Origin: an uncultured Lachnoanaerobaculum sp.
GTDB lineage: Bacteria > Bacillota > Clostridia > Lachnospirales > Lachnospiraceae
Assembly: GCA_916720285.1 (NCBI GenBank)
Contig: CAKAQP010000039.1
Span: 1-14,189, forward strand
Reading direction: 5' to 3'
DNA length: 14,189 bases
The position numbers were made by a program, and so were the translations under genes. The number at the start of each line of letters is the position of its first letter. Within the stretch, counting starts at the first letter, position 1. Shown piece by piece: positions 1-7,928 of this stretch. The notes beneath the pieces are model-generated. The model saw nothing but the letters and a program-made list of their open reading frames with translations. It made no database searches and had not been told where the DNA came from.

Positions 1-704
1 ATATTGCTACATTATTTACAATGTGCAGAGACTATGGACGGAGCATCGGATTTAAGGGTGATTTCTATATCGAGCCAAAGCCGAAGGAGCCTATGAAACA
101 TCAGTACGATTTTGATGCAGCAACAGCAATAGGATTCTTGAGAAAATATGGACTTGATAAGGACTTTAAGATGAATATTGAGGCAAATCACGCTACATTG
201 GCAGGACATACATTCCAGCATGAGCTTAGAGTGTCTGCAATTAACGGTATGCTCGGATCAGTAGATGCAAATCAGGGCGATACATTACTTGGATGGGATA
301 CAGATCAGTTCCCTACAAATGTATATGACACTACTCTTGCAATGTATGAGATCTTAAAGGCAGGCGGTTTAAGCGGTGGATTAAACTTTGATTCAAAAAA
401 CCGTAGACCAAGTAATACAGCTGAGGATATGTTCTATGGATTTATTGCAGGTATGGACACATTTGCACTGGGACTTATCAAAGCCGCACAAATAATTGAA
501 GACGGCAGAATAGATGAATTTGTTAAGGAGAGATATTCAAGCTATAACTCAGGAATCGGTGAGAAGATAAGAAATAAATCAGTTACATTGGTAGAATGTG
601 CTGAATATGCTTTAAAGATGAAGAAACCTGAATTACCTGAGTCGGGAAGACAGGAATATCTTGAGACTGTAGTAAATAATATATTTTTTAATTCAAAATT
701 ATAA
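1..704 (+). CDS. xylA: Xylose isomerase, C-terminal part (5' truncated by window)
   Basis: Interconverts D-xylose and D-xylulose in the cytoplasm, the first step of the isomerase route to xylulose-5-phosphate. The reading frame is open from base 3 with no start, so the gene begins before the window. The 233 visible codons are roughly the last half of a protein usually about 440 residues long. The C-terminal metal-site motifs of the family are all present: the Glu in IEPKPKEP, Glu and His in NIEANHATLAGH, the Asp residues in GSVDANQGD and GWDTDQFP, and the Asp in GGLNFDSK. The internal ATG at 21 is not a real start, because the alignable sequence continues upstream of it. Forty-nine bases separate it from the sugar-receptor gene, so it is probably the first visible gene of a xylose operon. 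There is no sign of damage. Confidence 0.96.
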   Translation, partial: IATLFTMCRDYGRSIGFKGDFYIEPKPKEPMKHQYDFDAATAIGFLRKYGLDKDFKMNIEANHATLAGHTFQHELRVSAINGMLGSVDANQGDTLLGWDTDQFPTNVYDTTLAMYEILKAGGLSGGLNFDSKNRRPSNTAEDMFYGFIAGMDTFALGLIKAAQIIEDGRIDEFVKERYSSYNSGIGEKIRNKSVTLVECAEYALKMKKPELPESGRQEYLETVVNNIFFNSKL

Positions 705-708
705 AAAT

Positions 709-735
709 ACCTGATAAGGGACGTTAAAATCAGGT
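709..735 (+). other. Small intercistronic hairpin between xylA and the sugar-receptor gene
   Basis: A perfect 7-bp inverted repeat (ACCTGAT / ATCAGGT) with a 13-base loop lies just after the xylA stop and before the AAGGAGG of the next gene. It has no T-run, so it is not a usual terminator. It could be an RNA processing or stability element, or the operator of a sugar regulator. The function is inferred. Confidence 0.35.
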
Positions 736-753
736 TTATATAAGGAGGATAAA

Positions 754-1953
754 ATGAAAATGAAAAAATTATGTGCGTTTGTAGCAGCCGGTATGTTAGC
801 TTTATCACTGGTGGCATGTACTGACGGAAATGAGCCTGCAAAGACAGCAACAGAGCAGACACAGGCAGAGAGTACCAAGGCGGAAGGCGACTCCAAAGAA
901 GCAAAGACTATGGGTGGAAAAATAGGTATATCAATGCCTACTAAGTCTCTGGAGAGATGGAATCGTGACGGTTCTTACCTTGAAAAAGAGTTTGAAAAAG
1001 CAGGCTATAAGGTTTCACTTACTTACTCAGATAACAAAATCGATCAACAGGTAAAAGATATCGAGGGACTTATTGCTGATAAGGTTGATTTGCTTGTAGT
1101 TGCCGCAATAGACGGTGAATCACTTGCACAGGTACTTGCTGAGGCAAAGGGACAAAATATTCCTGTTATTGCATATGACAGACTTATCATGAATACAGAT
1201 GCAATATCATACTATGTTTCTTTTGATAACTACACTGTAGGAAAACTTCAGGGTGAGTTTGTGGCAGAGAAACTCGACCTTGCCAATGCAGGTGATAAGA
1301 AGTTTAATATTGAGTTTACAGGTGGTGATCCTGCAGATAATAATGCAAAGTTTTTCTTTAACGGTGCAATGGATGTTATAAAGCCATATATTGAAAAAGG
1401 AACAGTTGTAGTTCCTTCAGGACAGACAACATTTGAGCAGGTTGGTACTGCACAGTGGGATACATCAAAGGCATTATCCAGATTCCAGAATATCTTGGGT
1501 TCATATTACTCAGACGGTACACAGCTTGATGCGGCTGTATGTTCAAATGACTCTACGGCTTTAGGTGTAACACAGGCTATTCAGTCAGATTATGCAGGAA
1601 GTAATGAGATAATAATTACAGGTCAGGACGGAGATGAGGCAAACCTTGCAAATATCATTGACGGAAAGCAGACAATGACAGTTTATAAGGCTGTTGCAAA
1701 TGAGGCAGTTGCTACACTTAACCTTGGTGAAGCTATATTAAATAATGAAAAACCTGATGCATCACTTATCGAAAAATCAGGCTGGAGCTTTGATTGTACA
1801 TATGATACATCATCATATGACAATGGAGCGGCTGTAATACCTTCATATCTATTGGTTCCGGTTACTGTAACAAAGGACAATATTCAAAAGGAACTTGTTG
1901 ATACGGGATATTACACAATGGGAAGTGATGGTTATCCACATCCTGTACAGTAA
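754..1953 (+). CDS. chvE: ChvE-type monosaccharide ABC transporter substrate-binding lipoprotein
   Basis: Extracytoplasmic receptor that captures a monosaccharide (xylose, arabinose, glucose or galactose in known relatives) and hands it to the GguAB-type transporter encoded next. The 399-residue protein starts with a lipoprotein signal. A basic MKMKK end is followed by a hydrophobic stretch and the lipobox LVAC with Cys22, then a Thr/Glu/Lys-rich tether to about residue 52. The periplasmic-binding fold begins near residue 55. Stretches such as ISMPTKSLERW, VVAAIDGESL and VIAYDRLI resemble Agrobacterium ChvE more closely than RbsB or XylF, as far as I can judge by eye. The start is fixed by AAGGAGG six bases upstream. 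Placement between xylA and gguA suggests xylose is a main substrate, but the ligand cannot be read from the sequence. Confidence 0.92.
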   Translation: MKMKKLCAFVAAGMLALSLVACTDGNEPAKTATEQTQAESTKAEGDSKEAKTMGGKIGISMPTKSLERWNRDGSYLEKEFEKAGYKVSLTYSDNKIDQQVKDIEGLIADKVDLLVVAAIDGESLAQVLAEAKGQNIPVIAYDRLIMNTDAISYYVSFDNYTVGKLQGEFVAEKLDLANAGDKKFNIEFTGGDPADNNAKFFFNGAMDVIKPYIEKGTVVVPSGQTTFEQVGTAQWDTSKALSRFQNILGSYYSDGTQLDAAVCSNDSTALGVTQAIQSDYAGSNEIIITGQDGDEANLANIIDGKQTMTVYKAVANEAVATLNLGEAILNNEKPDASLIEKSGWSFDCTYDTSSYDNGAAVIPSYLLVPVTVTKDNIQKELVDTGYYTMGSDGYPHPVQ

Positions 1954-1957
1954 ATTA

Positions 1958-2005
1958 CCGCAGGCTCCGGGGAATCTTTGCGGAATATTATCGTAGATAA
2001 CGATA
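1958..2005 (+). other. Two intercistronic hairpins after the receptor gene
   Basis: The 94-base gap between the receptor and ATPase genes holds two stems. One pairs CCGCA at 1958-1962 with TGCGG at 1979-1983, extended by two G-U pairs. The other is a perfect 6-bp stem, TATCGT (1989-1994) with ACGATA (2000-2005), with a 5-base loop. Neither has a T-run. Hairpins here are commonly seen downstream of receptor genes, where they stabilise the upstream mRNA so that receptor exceeds ATPase and permease. That role is inferred. Confidence 0.45.
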
Positions 2006-2034
2006 TAAGACTATAATATTGCCTTATATGGCGG

Positions 2035-2042
2035 AAAGGCGG
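2035..2042 (+). promoter_or_regulatory. Ribosome binding site that fixes the TTG start of gguA
   Basis: AAAGGCGG, one mismatch from AAAGGAGG, ends five bases before TTG at 2048. The nearer ATG at 2043 is followed at once by a TGA in its own frame (ATG TAT TGA), so it cannot be the start. Confidence 0.7.
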
Positions 2043-2047
2043 ATGTA

Positions 2048-3601
2048 TTGAAAGATTATATTTTAGAAATGAAAAATATTACAAAGGAATACCCCGGAGT
2101 AAAAGCTTTAAATAATGTAAATCTGAAGATCGAAAGAGCAAGTATTCATGCATTGGTAGGAGAGAACGGAGCCGGAAAATCCACTCTGATGAATATTCTC
2201 TCCGGAACCATTGCACATAATGAGTATACAGGTCAGATTCTCTACAACAATAAAGAATGTAAATTTCAAAAGATACATGACAGTGAAAAGCTTGGTATAG
2301 TAATAATACATCAGGAATTGGCCCTTATACCGGAGCTTACAATTGCTGAAAATATGTTTCTTGGAAATGAAAGAAAAAACAGATTTGGTGTGATAGATTG
2401 GAATGAGACTTTTCATCAGGCTGACGTAGCTATGAAAGCTGTAGGCTTAAATGAAAATACACAATCTCTTATAAAGGATATCGGAACCGGAAAACAGCAA
2501 CTTGTAGAGATAGCAAAGGCTATATCAAAAGATGTAAAGCTTTTAATTCTGGATGAGCCGACATCTTCACTCAATGATGAGGATTCAAGGATGTTACTTG
2601 ATATGCTCATACGTTTTAAAAAAGAAAAAGGAATTACATCAATTATTATTACACATAAATTGCAGGAAGTTGCATATGTGGCCGATGAAATAACAGTAAT
2701 AAGAGACGGAATGACAATTGAAACTATTGATAACTCGGATCACCTTATAAATGAAGAACGCATTATAAAAGGTATGGTTGGACGTGAGCTTGAAGACAGG
2801 TATCCCGCAAGAGAACATGTAATAAGTAATGAAATAATGTTTGAAGCAAGGGATTGGTCTGTATATCATCCGATATACACTGAAAAATGTGTTGTAAATA
2901 ATATAAGTTTTTATGTAAAAAAAGGTGAAGTCGTAGGTTTTTCAGGATTGCAGGGCGCAGGAAGAACGGAACTGGCCAAATCACTTTTTGGAAAGAGTTA
3001 TGGCAGTCGTATTTCGGGTCGTGAATTTATTGCAGGTAAAGAGGTCTTTCTCAACAGCTCCAGAGATGCAATTGTTAACGGTCTGGCATATGTAACAGAG
3101 GACAGAAAAACTGACGGATTGATACTTTCTGAAACAATTGCGAAGAATACCACTTTGGCAAGAATGGAAAAAATTGCAGATAAAAGGGGCATTGTAGATG
3201 TTTCAAAGGAAAACATGGTTGCAAATGATTATGTAAAAGCCATGAAAACAAAAACACCTTCTGTTTTACAAAAGGTTGGAAATCTTTCAGGCGGTAATCA
3301 GCAAAAAGTTCTTTTATCAAAGTGGATGTTTGCGGGACCTGAAGTTTTATTCCTTGATGAGCCTACCAGAGGAATAGATGTCGGTGCAAAATATGAGATC
3401 TATTCCATTATCAATGATATGGTAAGTCAGGGTAAGTCAGTTGTAATGATTTCATCAGATCTTACAGAGCTTTTAGGTATGTGCGACAGAATTTATGTTA
3501 TGAACGAAGGTAAGATAACCGGAGAGTTTAGTGCCGAGGAAGCTACACAGGAAAAAATAATGAGTACGATCCTAAAATCAGATCGTGCTGCAGTTAATTA
3601 G
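2048..3601 (+). CDS. gguA: Sugar ABC transporter ATP-binding protein, double NBD (GguA/MmsA type)
   Basis: Cytoplasmic ATPase that powers import of the sugar bound by the ChvE-like receptor. The 517 residues hold two ABC domains. The first has a Walker A at residues 38-46 (GENGAGKST), a weak signature IGTGKQQ, and LILDEPT with Asp169. The second has a degenerate Walker A at 300-308 (GLQGAGRTE, no Lys), an intact signature LSGGNQQ at 413-419, and FLDEPTRGIDVG. This asymmetry is normal for the RbsA/XylG/GguA family. Features such as AYVTEDRK and VGRELEDRYP fit GguA. Translation starts at TTG 2048: the next in-frame ATG (codon 8) would remove the conserved N-terminal ILEM stretch. The stop codon overlaps the ribosome binding site of the permease gene, which points to coupled translation. 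Confidence 0.93.
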   Translation: MKDYILEMKNITKEYPGVKALNNVNLKIERASIHALVGENGAGKSTLMNILSGTIAHNEYTGQILYNNKECKFQKIHDSEKLGIVIIHQELALIPELTIAENMFLGNERKNRFGVIDWNETFHQADVAMKAVGLNENTQSLIKDIGTGKQQLVEIAKAISKDVKLLILDEPTSSLNDEDSRMLLDMLIRFKKEKGITSIIITHKLQEVAYVADEITVIRDGMTIETIDNSDHLINEERIIKGMVGRELEDRYPAREHVISNEIMFEARDWSVYHPIYTEKCVVNNISFYVKKGEVVGFSGLQGAGRTELAKSLFGKSYGSRISGREFIAGKEVFLNSSRDAIVNGLAYVTEDRKTDGLILSETIAKNTTLARMEKIADKRGIVDVSKENMVANDYVKAMKTKTPSVLQKVGNLSGGNQQKVLLSKWMFAGPEVLFLDEPTRGIDVGAKYEIYSIINDMVSQGKSVVMISSDLTELLGMCDRIYVMNEGKITGEFSAEEATQEKIMSTILKSDRAAVN

Positions 3602-3610
3602 GAGGTAAAA

Positions 3611-4768
3611 ATGAATGCAAATAAATTTGTAAAAAAATATACAATGGTACTTGCTTTGCTTGTAGTTTTTGTATTCTTTACATATCTTACAGGTGGTAGA
3701 CTTCTTCTTGCACAGAACATTTCAAATCTATTGTTACAGAATGCATATGTTCTTATAATGGCTTGCGGTATGCTTTTATGTATACTTACCGGCGGTAATG
3801 TCGATCTGTCTATAGGATCCACATTATGTCTGTCTGCCGCACTCTCAGCCAAATTACTCAGTATGGGAATAAGCCCTTTTGTTGCTATATTGGCTTCAAT
3901 TGCAGTTGCATGTGTTATAGGTGTATGGCAGGGATGGCTTATAGGATATATTCATATTCCGCCTTTTATCTGTACACTTGCGGGTATGTTCCTTTTTAGA
4001 GGTATTGCAAGAGTTATTTTGGATTCAAAGACTGTTCCTATAATGGATAAGAAATTCCTAAGTCTGTTTACATCATATATCCAAATTCCGGGACTTGATG
4101 TAAACCAGAGAGTTATTTCTTCTATGGTTGTTGGAATAATAGTTGCAGCAGCAATTACAGCATATACTTTTATGACTGAGAGAAAAAAGGTTAAAAAAGG
4201 ATATGAAACTGCAGGTTTCGGATTAACCGCTGCAAGAGTTTGTATATTTGACCTTGTAATATTATTCTATGCATATAAGCTTATGAGTTATAAGGGTATT
4301 CCTATAATGCTTATTTGGATTTTGGTTGTAGTTGCTATTTTTGCATTTATTACAAGTTCAACAGTATTTGGAAGATATTTCTATGCTGTGGGCGGTAATG
4401 AAAAGGCTACAAGGCTTTCAGGTATAGATCCGAGAAGAGTGTACTTCTGGGCATATTTTCTTATGAGTATTTTGGCAGGACTCTCAGGACTTTTAGTAGT
4501 AGCACGTATAGGTTCTGTAGATGGAAACATGGGCAGTTCCTATGAGATGGATGCTATTGCATCATGCTTCATAGGTGGAGCATCCGCTTATGGTGGTTCC
4601 GGAACCGTACAGGGAATAATGATTGGTGCAATTCTCTTGGGTGTTATAAATCAAGGTATGTCAATTCTCGGACTTCCGGATCAGTATCAATACATTGTTA
4701 AAGGTGCTGTACTTTTGGGCGCGGTAGTATTTGATGTAGTATCAAATCATAAAACAGGAAAAACATAA
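3611..4768 (+). CDS. gguB: Sugar ABC transporter permease (GguB/MmsB type)
   Basis: Integral membrane subunit of the monosaccharide importer, BPD_transp_2 family. The 385-residue protein is hydrophobic nearly throughout, with about ten probable membrane segments. The family hallmarks are visible: LTGGNVDLSIGS near residues 60-70, VGGNEKATRLSGI in the second half, and CFIGGASAYGGSGTVQG followed by GVINQGMSILG near the C-terminus. A charged stretch (TERKKVKKG) marks the central cytoplasmic loop typical of the longer XylH/GguB permeases. AGGAGG at 3600-3605 overlaps the gguA stop and precedes ATG by five bases, so the gene is translated with gguA. It is the last gene of the sugar cluster. The hairpin that follows has only a weak T-tract, so read-through into the next gene is possible. 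Confidence 0.93.
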   Translation: MNANKFVKKYTMVLALLVVFVFFTYLTGGRLLLAQNISNLLLQNAYVLIMACGMLLCILTGGNVDLSIGSTLCLSAALSAKLLSMGISPFVAILASIAVACVIGVWQGWLIGYIHIPPFICTLAGMFLFRGIARVILDSKTVPIMDKKFLSLFTSYIQIPGLDVNQRVISSMVVGIIVAAAITAYTFMTERKKVKKGYETAGFGLTAARVCIFDLVILFYAYKLMSYKGIPIMLIWILVVVAIFAFITSSTVFGRYFYAVGGNEKATRLSGIDPRRVYFWAYFLMSILAGLSGLLVVARIGSVDGNMGSSYEMDAIASCFIGGASAYGGSGTVQGIMIGAILLGVINQGMSILGLPDQYQYIVKGAVLLGAVVFDVVSNHKTGKT

Positions 4769-4776
4769 AATATAGT

Positions 4777-4813
4777 GGGCTATTATACAGTTTTGTATAT
4801 AGCCCGTATTTGC
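4777..4813 (+). terminator. Possible weak terminator or attenuator after gguB
   Basis: GGGCTA (4777-4782) pairs with TAGCCC (4800-4805), and TATAC (4784-4788) with GTATA (4795-4799), leaving one bulged T and a 6-base loop. The stem of about 11 bp is followed only by GTATTTGC, a poor T-tract. It may slow or partly end transcription between the sugar operon and the malY-like gene. Confidence 0.45.
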
Positions 4814-4840
4814 ATGTGTAAATCTAGAAAGGGGGATTAG

Positions 4841-6010
4841 GTGTTTGACAATATAGTTTCCAGAAAAAATACAAATTGTGCTAAATGGGATGAGATAATA
4901 GCAGATTGCGGAGTGGATGATTTGATTCCTCTTACAGTTGCCGACATGGATTACAGAGTAGCACCGGAAATTATGACAGCTGTTATAGAAGCTGCAAATC
5001 ATGGAATATACGGATATACAAATGTAAGCGATAAATATATAGAACTGTCAAAAAAATGGGCAAAAAATAATTACGGTTTTAATCCTGAAAATGAGTGGAT
5101 AGTTTATTGTCCCAGAATAATTCAGGCAATATCTTTGATAATACAAAACTATACAAAAAAAGATGATAAAGTTTTGGTATTTACACCACTCTATGATCCT
5201 ATTCAAAATGCCGTACGCATCAATGACAGAGAATTGGTAGAATGTTCATTGAGCTTAAAAGACGGACATTATGAGATAGACTTCAAGGACTTTGAAGATA
5301 AGATAAAGAGTGGAGTGAAAATATTTATTACAGTATCACCTCATAATCCTGTGGGGAGAGTGTGGACTGAAGATGAAATAAAACAGACTGTGGAAATATG
5401 TAAGCGCCACAATGTACTTATAATATCCGATGAAACACATGCCGACTTTATCTGGAAGGGAAAATTCATATCTTATGCATCTTTCTATGATATTTATGAG
5501 AATATAATAATAGGATTATCAACATCAAAGAATTTTAATATTGCAGGACTTGAGGCCAGCAATATAATTATTAAAAATGAAAAATTGAGAAATTTCTTTA
5601 AAAAACTGCTTAGACAGGGCGGAATACATAATCCGAGTTATTTTTGTATACCGGCTGTTATAGCAGCTTATGAATACGGTGAAGAATGGCTTAATATTGC
5701 AAAAGAAAAAATAAAAGAGAACATGGATATCATAAAGAGCTTCTTTGAAAATGATATGAAGGGCTTTACGGTAATTGATTCTGAAGGAACTTTCCTGTCA
5801 TGGGTTGATTACAGAGCATTAAATATTACAGAAGATAAATTTAAAGAGCTTATGATAGAAAAGGCTCATATAGCATTTTCACTTGGTAGCGGATATGGTG
5901 AGGACGGAAGAGGATTTTTCAGAGTAAATGCCGCTTTACCTAAAAAATTACTGGAAGAAGCTTTATTCAGATTTAAAAACAACATAGATTGGGAGATATA
6001 TTATGAGTAA
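4841..6010 (+). CDS. MalY/PatB-type PLP-dependent aminotransferase / C-S beta-lyase
   Basis: Cytoplasmic fold-type I PLP enzyme of the MalY/PatB group. Members commonly cleave cystathionine or cysteine to give a thiol, pyruvate and ammonia; E. coli MalY also affects the maltose regulon. The 389-residue length is normal. Visible hallmarks are the N-terminal FDNIVSRKNTNCAKWDE, ADMDY, the HNPVGR loop, SDETHADF with the Asp that contacts the PLP nitrogen, and the Schiff-base Lys230 in STSKNFNIAG. Near the C-terminus, FFRVNAALP contains the carboxylate-binding Arg. Translation starts at GTG 4841, six bases after AAAGGGGG; the next in-frame ATG would remove the conserved N-terminus. The last 8 nt overlap nhaC (ATGAGTAA), so the two are translationally coupled and probably act on the same substrate or stress. 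The exact substrate is unknown. Confidence 0.9.
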   Translation: MFDNIVSRKNTNCAKWDEIIADCGVDDLIPLTVADMDYRVAPEIMTAVIEAANHGIYGYTNVSDKYIELSKKWAKNNYGFNPENEWIVYCPRIIQAISLIIQNYTKKDDKVLVFTPLYDPIQNAVRINDRELVECSLSLKDGHYEIDFKDFEDKIKSGVKIFITVSPHNPVGRVWTEDEIKQTVEICKRHNVLIISDETHADFIWKGKFISYASFYDIYENIIIGLSTSKNFNIAGLEASNIIIKNEKLRNFFKKLLRQGGIHNPSYFCIPAVIAAYEYGEEWLNIAKEKIKENMDIIKSFFENDMKGFTVIDSEGTFLSWVDYRALNITEDKFKELMIEKAHIAFSLGSGYGEDGRGFFRVNAALPKKLLEEALFRFKNNIDWEIYYE

Positions 6011-7418
6011 GACAAAAAGAAAACCTACAGTACTTCAAGCATTGTTTCCTATACTTGCAATGCTTATAATACTTGGTGTGGGAATCGCATTTTTAGATTT
6101 ACCTGCCGAGCCTTTAATTGTTTTGGCTGCGGTGGTATCAGGTATACAGGCGATATTCCTTGGATATTCATATGATGATATAATGAATGAGATAGCAACT
6201 AAAATCTCAAAGGTTTGGGGAGCATTGTTAATTCTTATAATCGTTGGATTTATGATAGGTTCATGGATGCTTGGCGGTACTATACCTATGCTTATTTATT
6301 ATGGACTAAAGCTGATAAGCCCTAAATATCTTGCACTTACAGCATTTATACTCACAGCCATAGTATCGGTACTTACAGGTACATCATGGGGTTCAGCAGG
6401 AACAATAGGTGTAGCATTTATGGGTGTAGCTATAGGAATGGATGCTAACCTTGCATTGGTTGCAGGTGCAGTGGTTTCAGGAGCATATTTTGGAGATAAG
6501 CTCTCACCTCTTTCAGATACTACAAACCTTTCATCTGCAGTTTGTGGAGTGGATCTTTATGAGCATGTATACAATCAGATGTGGACAACAGGAAGCGCCG
6601 CTGTTTTGTCTATAATATTCTACTTTATAATGGGACAGGTAGGTGCAGGAAAAAATGTTGTTGTACCTGAAACCATAAATATACTTACAGGTACACTTGA
6701 TCAAATGTTTAACTGGAATATTTTGTTGCTTGTTCCTCTTGTAATAGTACTTGTAGGGTCGATTACAAAGAAACCTACAATTCCTGTTATGCTTTTGGCA
6801 TCAGCTATTGCTCTTATAAATGCTGCAGTATTTCAGGGTGCGGATCTTAAGAGTATAGTAGATGTTACATTAAACGGATTTAATGTAGAGATGATTGGAA
6901 TGACTAAGGACGAGGTTGCACCGGAACTTATAAGACTTCTTCACAGAGGCGGTATGATGTCGATGATGAATACACTTCTCATTGCTGTATGCGCTATTTC
7001 TTTTGCAGGTACTATGAGTGTAACAGGCGCTTTAGAAGTTGTTATTTCAAAGATGCTTGAAAAGATTAACTCAACATTTAAACTTGTTGCTTCAACAATA
7101 GTTACATGCCTTATAATTACAGGTGTTACAAGTAACGGTCAGGTATCTATTTTGATGCCGGGTGAAGCTTTTAAGGATGCCTATATTAAGATGGGCTTGC
7201 ATCCGAAGGTATTATCAAGAACACTTGAGGACTCTGTTACATGTACGGAATGTTTGATTCCATGGACAGCGGCAGGTGCCTATATGGCAAGTACACTTGG
7301 TGTAGATACATTACATTATCTGCCATATGCAATATTGAATTATTCAGGTATGATATTTGCACTTGTATTGGCATTTACAGGAATCGGTATCGTAAAACTT
7401 AATAAGAAATCAAAATAA
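6003..7418 (+). CDS. nhaC: NhaC-family Na+/H+ antiporter-like transporter
   Basis: Membrane transporter of 471 residues with about 11-12 hydrophobic segments. Family signatures are LTGTSWGSAGTIGVA (near residues 124-138) and GDKLSPLSDTTN at 164-175, followed by GVDLYEHV; SNGQVSILMPGEAF and LEDSVTCTECLIPW lie near the C-terminus. Classical NhaC exchanges Na+ for H+, but the family also includes the malate-lactate exchanger MleN and members predicted from regulons to carry amino acids such as lysine or methionine. GGGAG at 5991-5995 lies inside the end of the malY-like gene, and the ATG overlaps that gene's stop by 8 nt. Pairing with a PLP enzyme favours an amino-acid or thiol substrate, though this is inference. 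A strong terminator follows. Confidence 0.88.
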   Translation: MSKTKRKPTVLQALFPILAMLIILGVGIAFLDLPAEPLIVLAAVVSGIQAIFLGYSYDDIMNEIATKISKVWGALLILIIVGFMIGSWMLGGTIPMLIYYGLKLISPKYLALTAFILTAIVSVLTGTSWGSAGTIGVAFMGVAIGMDANLALVAGAVVSGAYFGDKLSPLSDTTNLSSAVCGVDLYEHVYNQMWTTGSAAVLSIIFYFIMGQVGAGKNVVVPETINILTGTLDQMFNWNILLLVPLVIVLVGSITKKPTIPVMLLASAIALINAAVFQGADLKSIVDVTLNGFNVEMIGMTKDEVAPELIRLLHRGGMMSMMNTLLIAVCAISFAGTMSVTGALEVVISKMLEKINSTFKLVASTIVTCLIITGVTSNGQVSILMPGEAFKDAYIKMGLHPKVLSRTLEDSVTCTECLIPWTAAGAYMASTLGVDTLHYLPYAILNYSGMIFALVLAFTGIGIVKLNKKSK

Positions 7419-7425
7419 TAAATCA

Positions 7426-7467
7426 AAGATGTCGGGCGCTTATACCCGACATTTTGCTATTTTTTCC
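7426..7467 (+). terminator. Rho-independent terminator after nhaC
   Basis: A perfect 8-bp stem (ATGTCGGG 7429-7436 with CCCGACAT 7445-7452) can be extended at its foot by A-T and G-U pairs. It has an 8-base loop and is followed by ATTTTGCTATTTTTT. It closes the malY-nhaC unit just ahead of a new promoter. Confidence 0.88.
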
Positions 7468-7474
7468 TCCTCTC

Positions 7475-7503
7475 TTTTAATTTTATACAATATTTGATAT
7501 AAT
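7475..7503 (+). promoter_or_regulatory. Sigma-A-type promoter with extended -10 for the Asp23/Gls24 operon
   Basis: A perfect TATAAT at 7498-7503 is preceded by TGA (7495-7497), giving the extended -10 form TGnTATAAT. A weak -35-like TTTTAA at 7475-7480 lies 17 bases upstream. Transcription would start near 7510, between the nhaC terminator and the AAGGAGG at 7521. Confidence 0.72.
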
Positions 7504-7532
7504 CAATAATTATAGAAAATAAGGAGGCTTTT

Positions 7533-7928
7533 ATGGCTGATACAATTAATATAAAAGATAATTACGAAGAAGAGACAAATGAAAACGGAAGACTTGGTGA
7601 GGTAAAGATTGCCGATGAAGTTGTTGCCGTTATTGCAGGTATTGCCGCTACAGAGGTAGAAGGCGTAGACTCAATGGCAGGAAATCCTACTAAAGAAATA
7701 GTAGGTAAACTTTCAGGAAGTAAGACTGCAAAGAGTATGAGAGGAGTTAAGGTAGAGGTAAATGATGATAAGGTTTGTGTTGACCTCTCAATCAATGTAA
7801 GTTACAACTACAATATTCCTGAAGTAAGTGAGAAAGTACAGGAGAGAGTTAAGAATGCTATCGAGAATATGACAGGACTTACAGTACTTGAGGTTAATAT
7901 TAAGATAGCATATGTTGTAGCAGACTAA
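7533..7928 (+). CDS. Asp23/Gls24 family envelope stress protein
   Basis: Small acidic protein of 131 residues in the Asp23/Gls24 (DUF322) family. In staphylococci and enterococci, members are membrane-associated or stress-linked proteins; the molecular activity is unknown. Recognisable parts are GEVKIADEVVAVIAGIAATEVEGVDSM in the first half (residues 22-49), the central KVCVDLSINVSY strand pair, and the C-terminal NMTGLTVLEVNIKIAYV. A short Gly/Ser/Lys-rich spacer lies between the halves. There is no signal peptide or membrane segment, so it is cytoplasmic. AAGGAGG six bases before ATG is optimal, and a near-ideal promoter lies just upstream, suggesting high expression. The TAA stop overlaps the next ATG by one base (TAATG). 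Clostridial homologues often sit beside nusB or acetyl-CoA carboxylase genes, so this pairing is less usual. Confidence 0.93.
   Translation: MADTINIKDNYEEETNENGRLGEVKIADEVVAVIAGIAATEVEGVDSMAGNPTKEIVGKLSGSKTAKSMRGVKVEVNDDKVCVDLSINVSYNYNIPEVSEKVQERVKNAIENMTGLTVLEVNIKIAYVVAD

Noticed and set aside
300..308. Degenerate second P-loop of the sugar ATPase (residues 300-308 of the protein) as a sign of decay
   Set aside because: Loss of the Lys in the second Walker A is standard in RbsA/XylG/GguA-type double ATPases, so it is not a defect. The coordinates here are protein residues; the codons lie at 2945-2971.
542..904. 120-codon open frame on the - strand across the xylA end and the receptor start
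   Set aside because: It covers the conserved C-terminus of xylA and the lipoprotein signal of the receptor, with no binding site or domain of its own.
4769..4840. Riboswitch or T-box leader before the malY-like gene
   Set aside because: The gap is only 72 bases, holds one simple hairpin, and shows none of the conserved elements of SAM, cysteine-related or T-box leaders.
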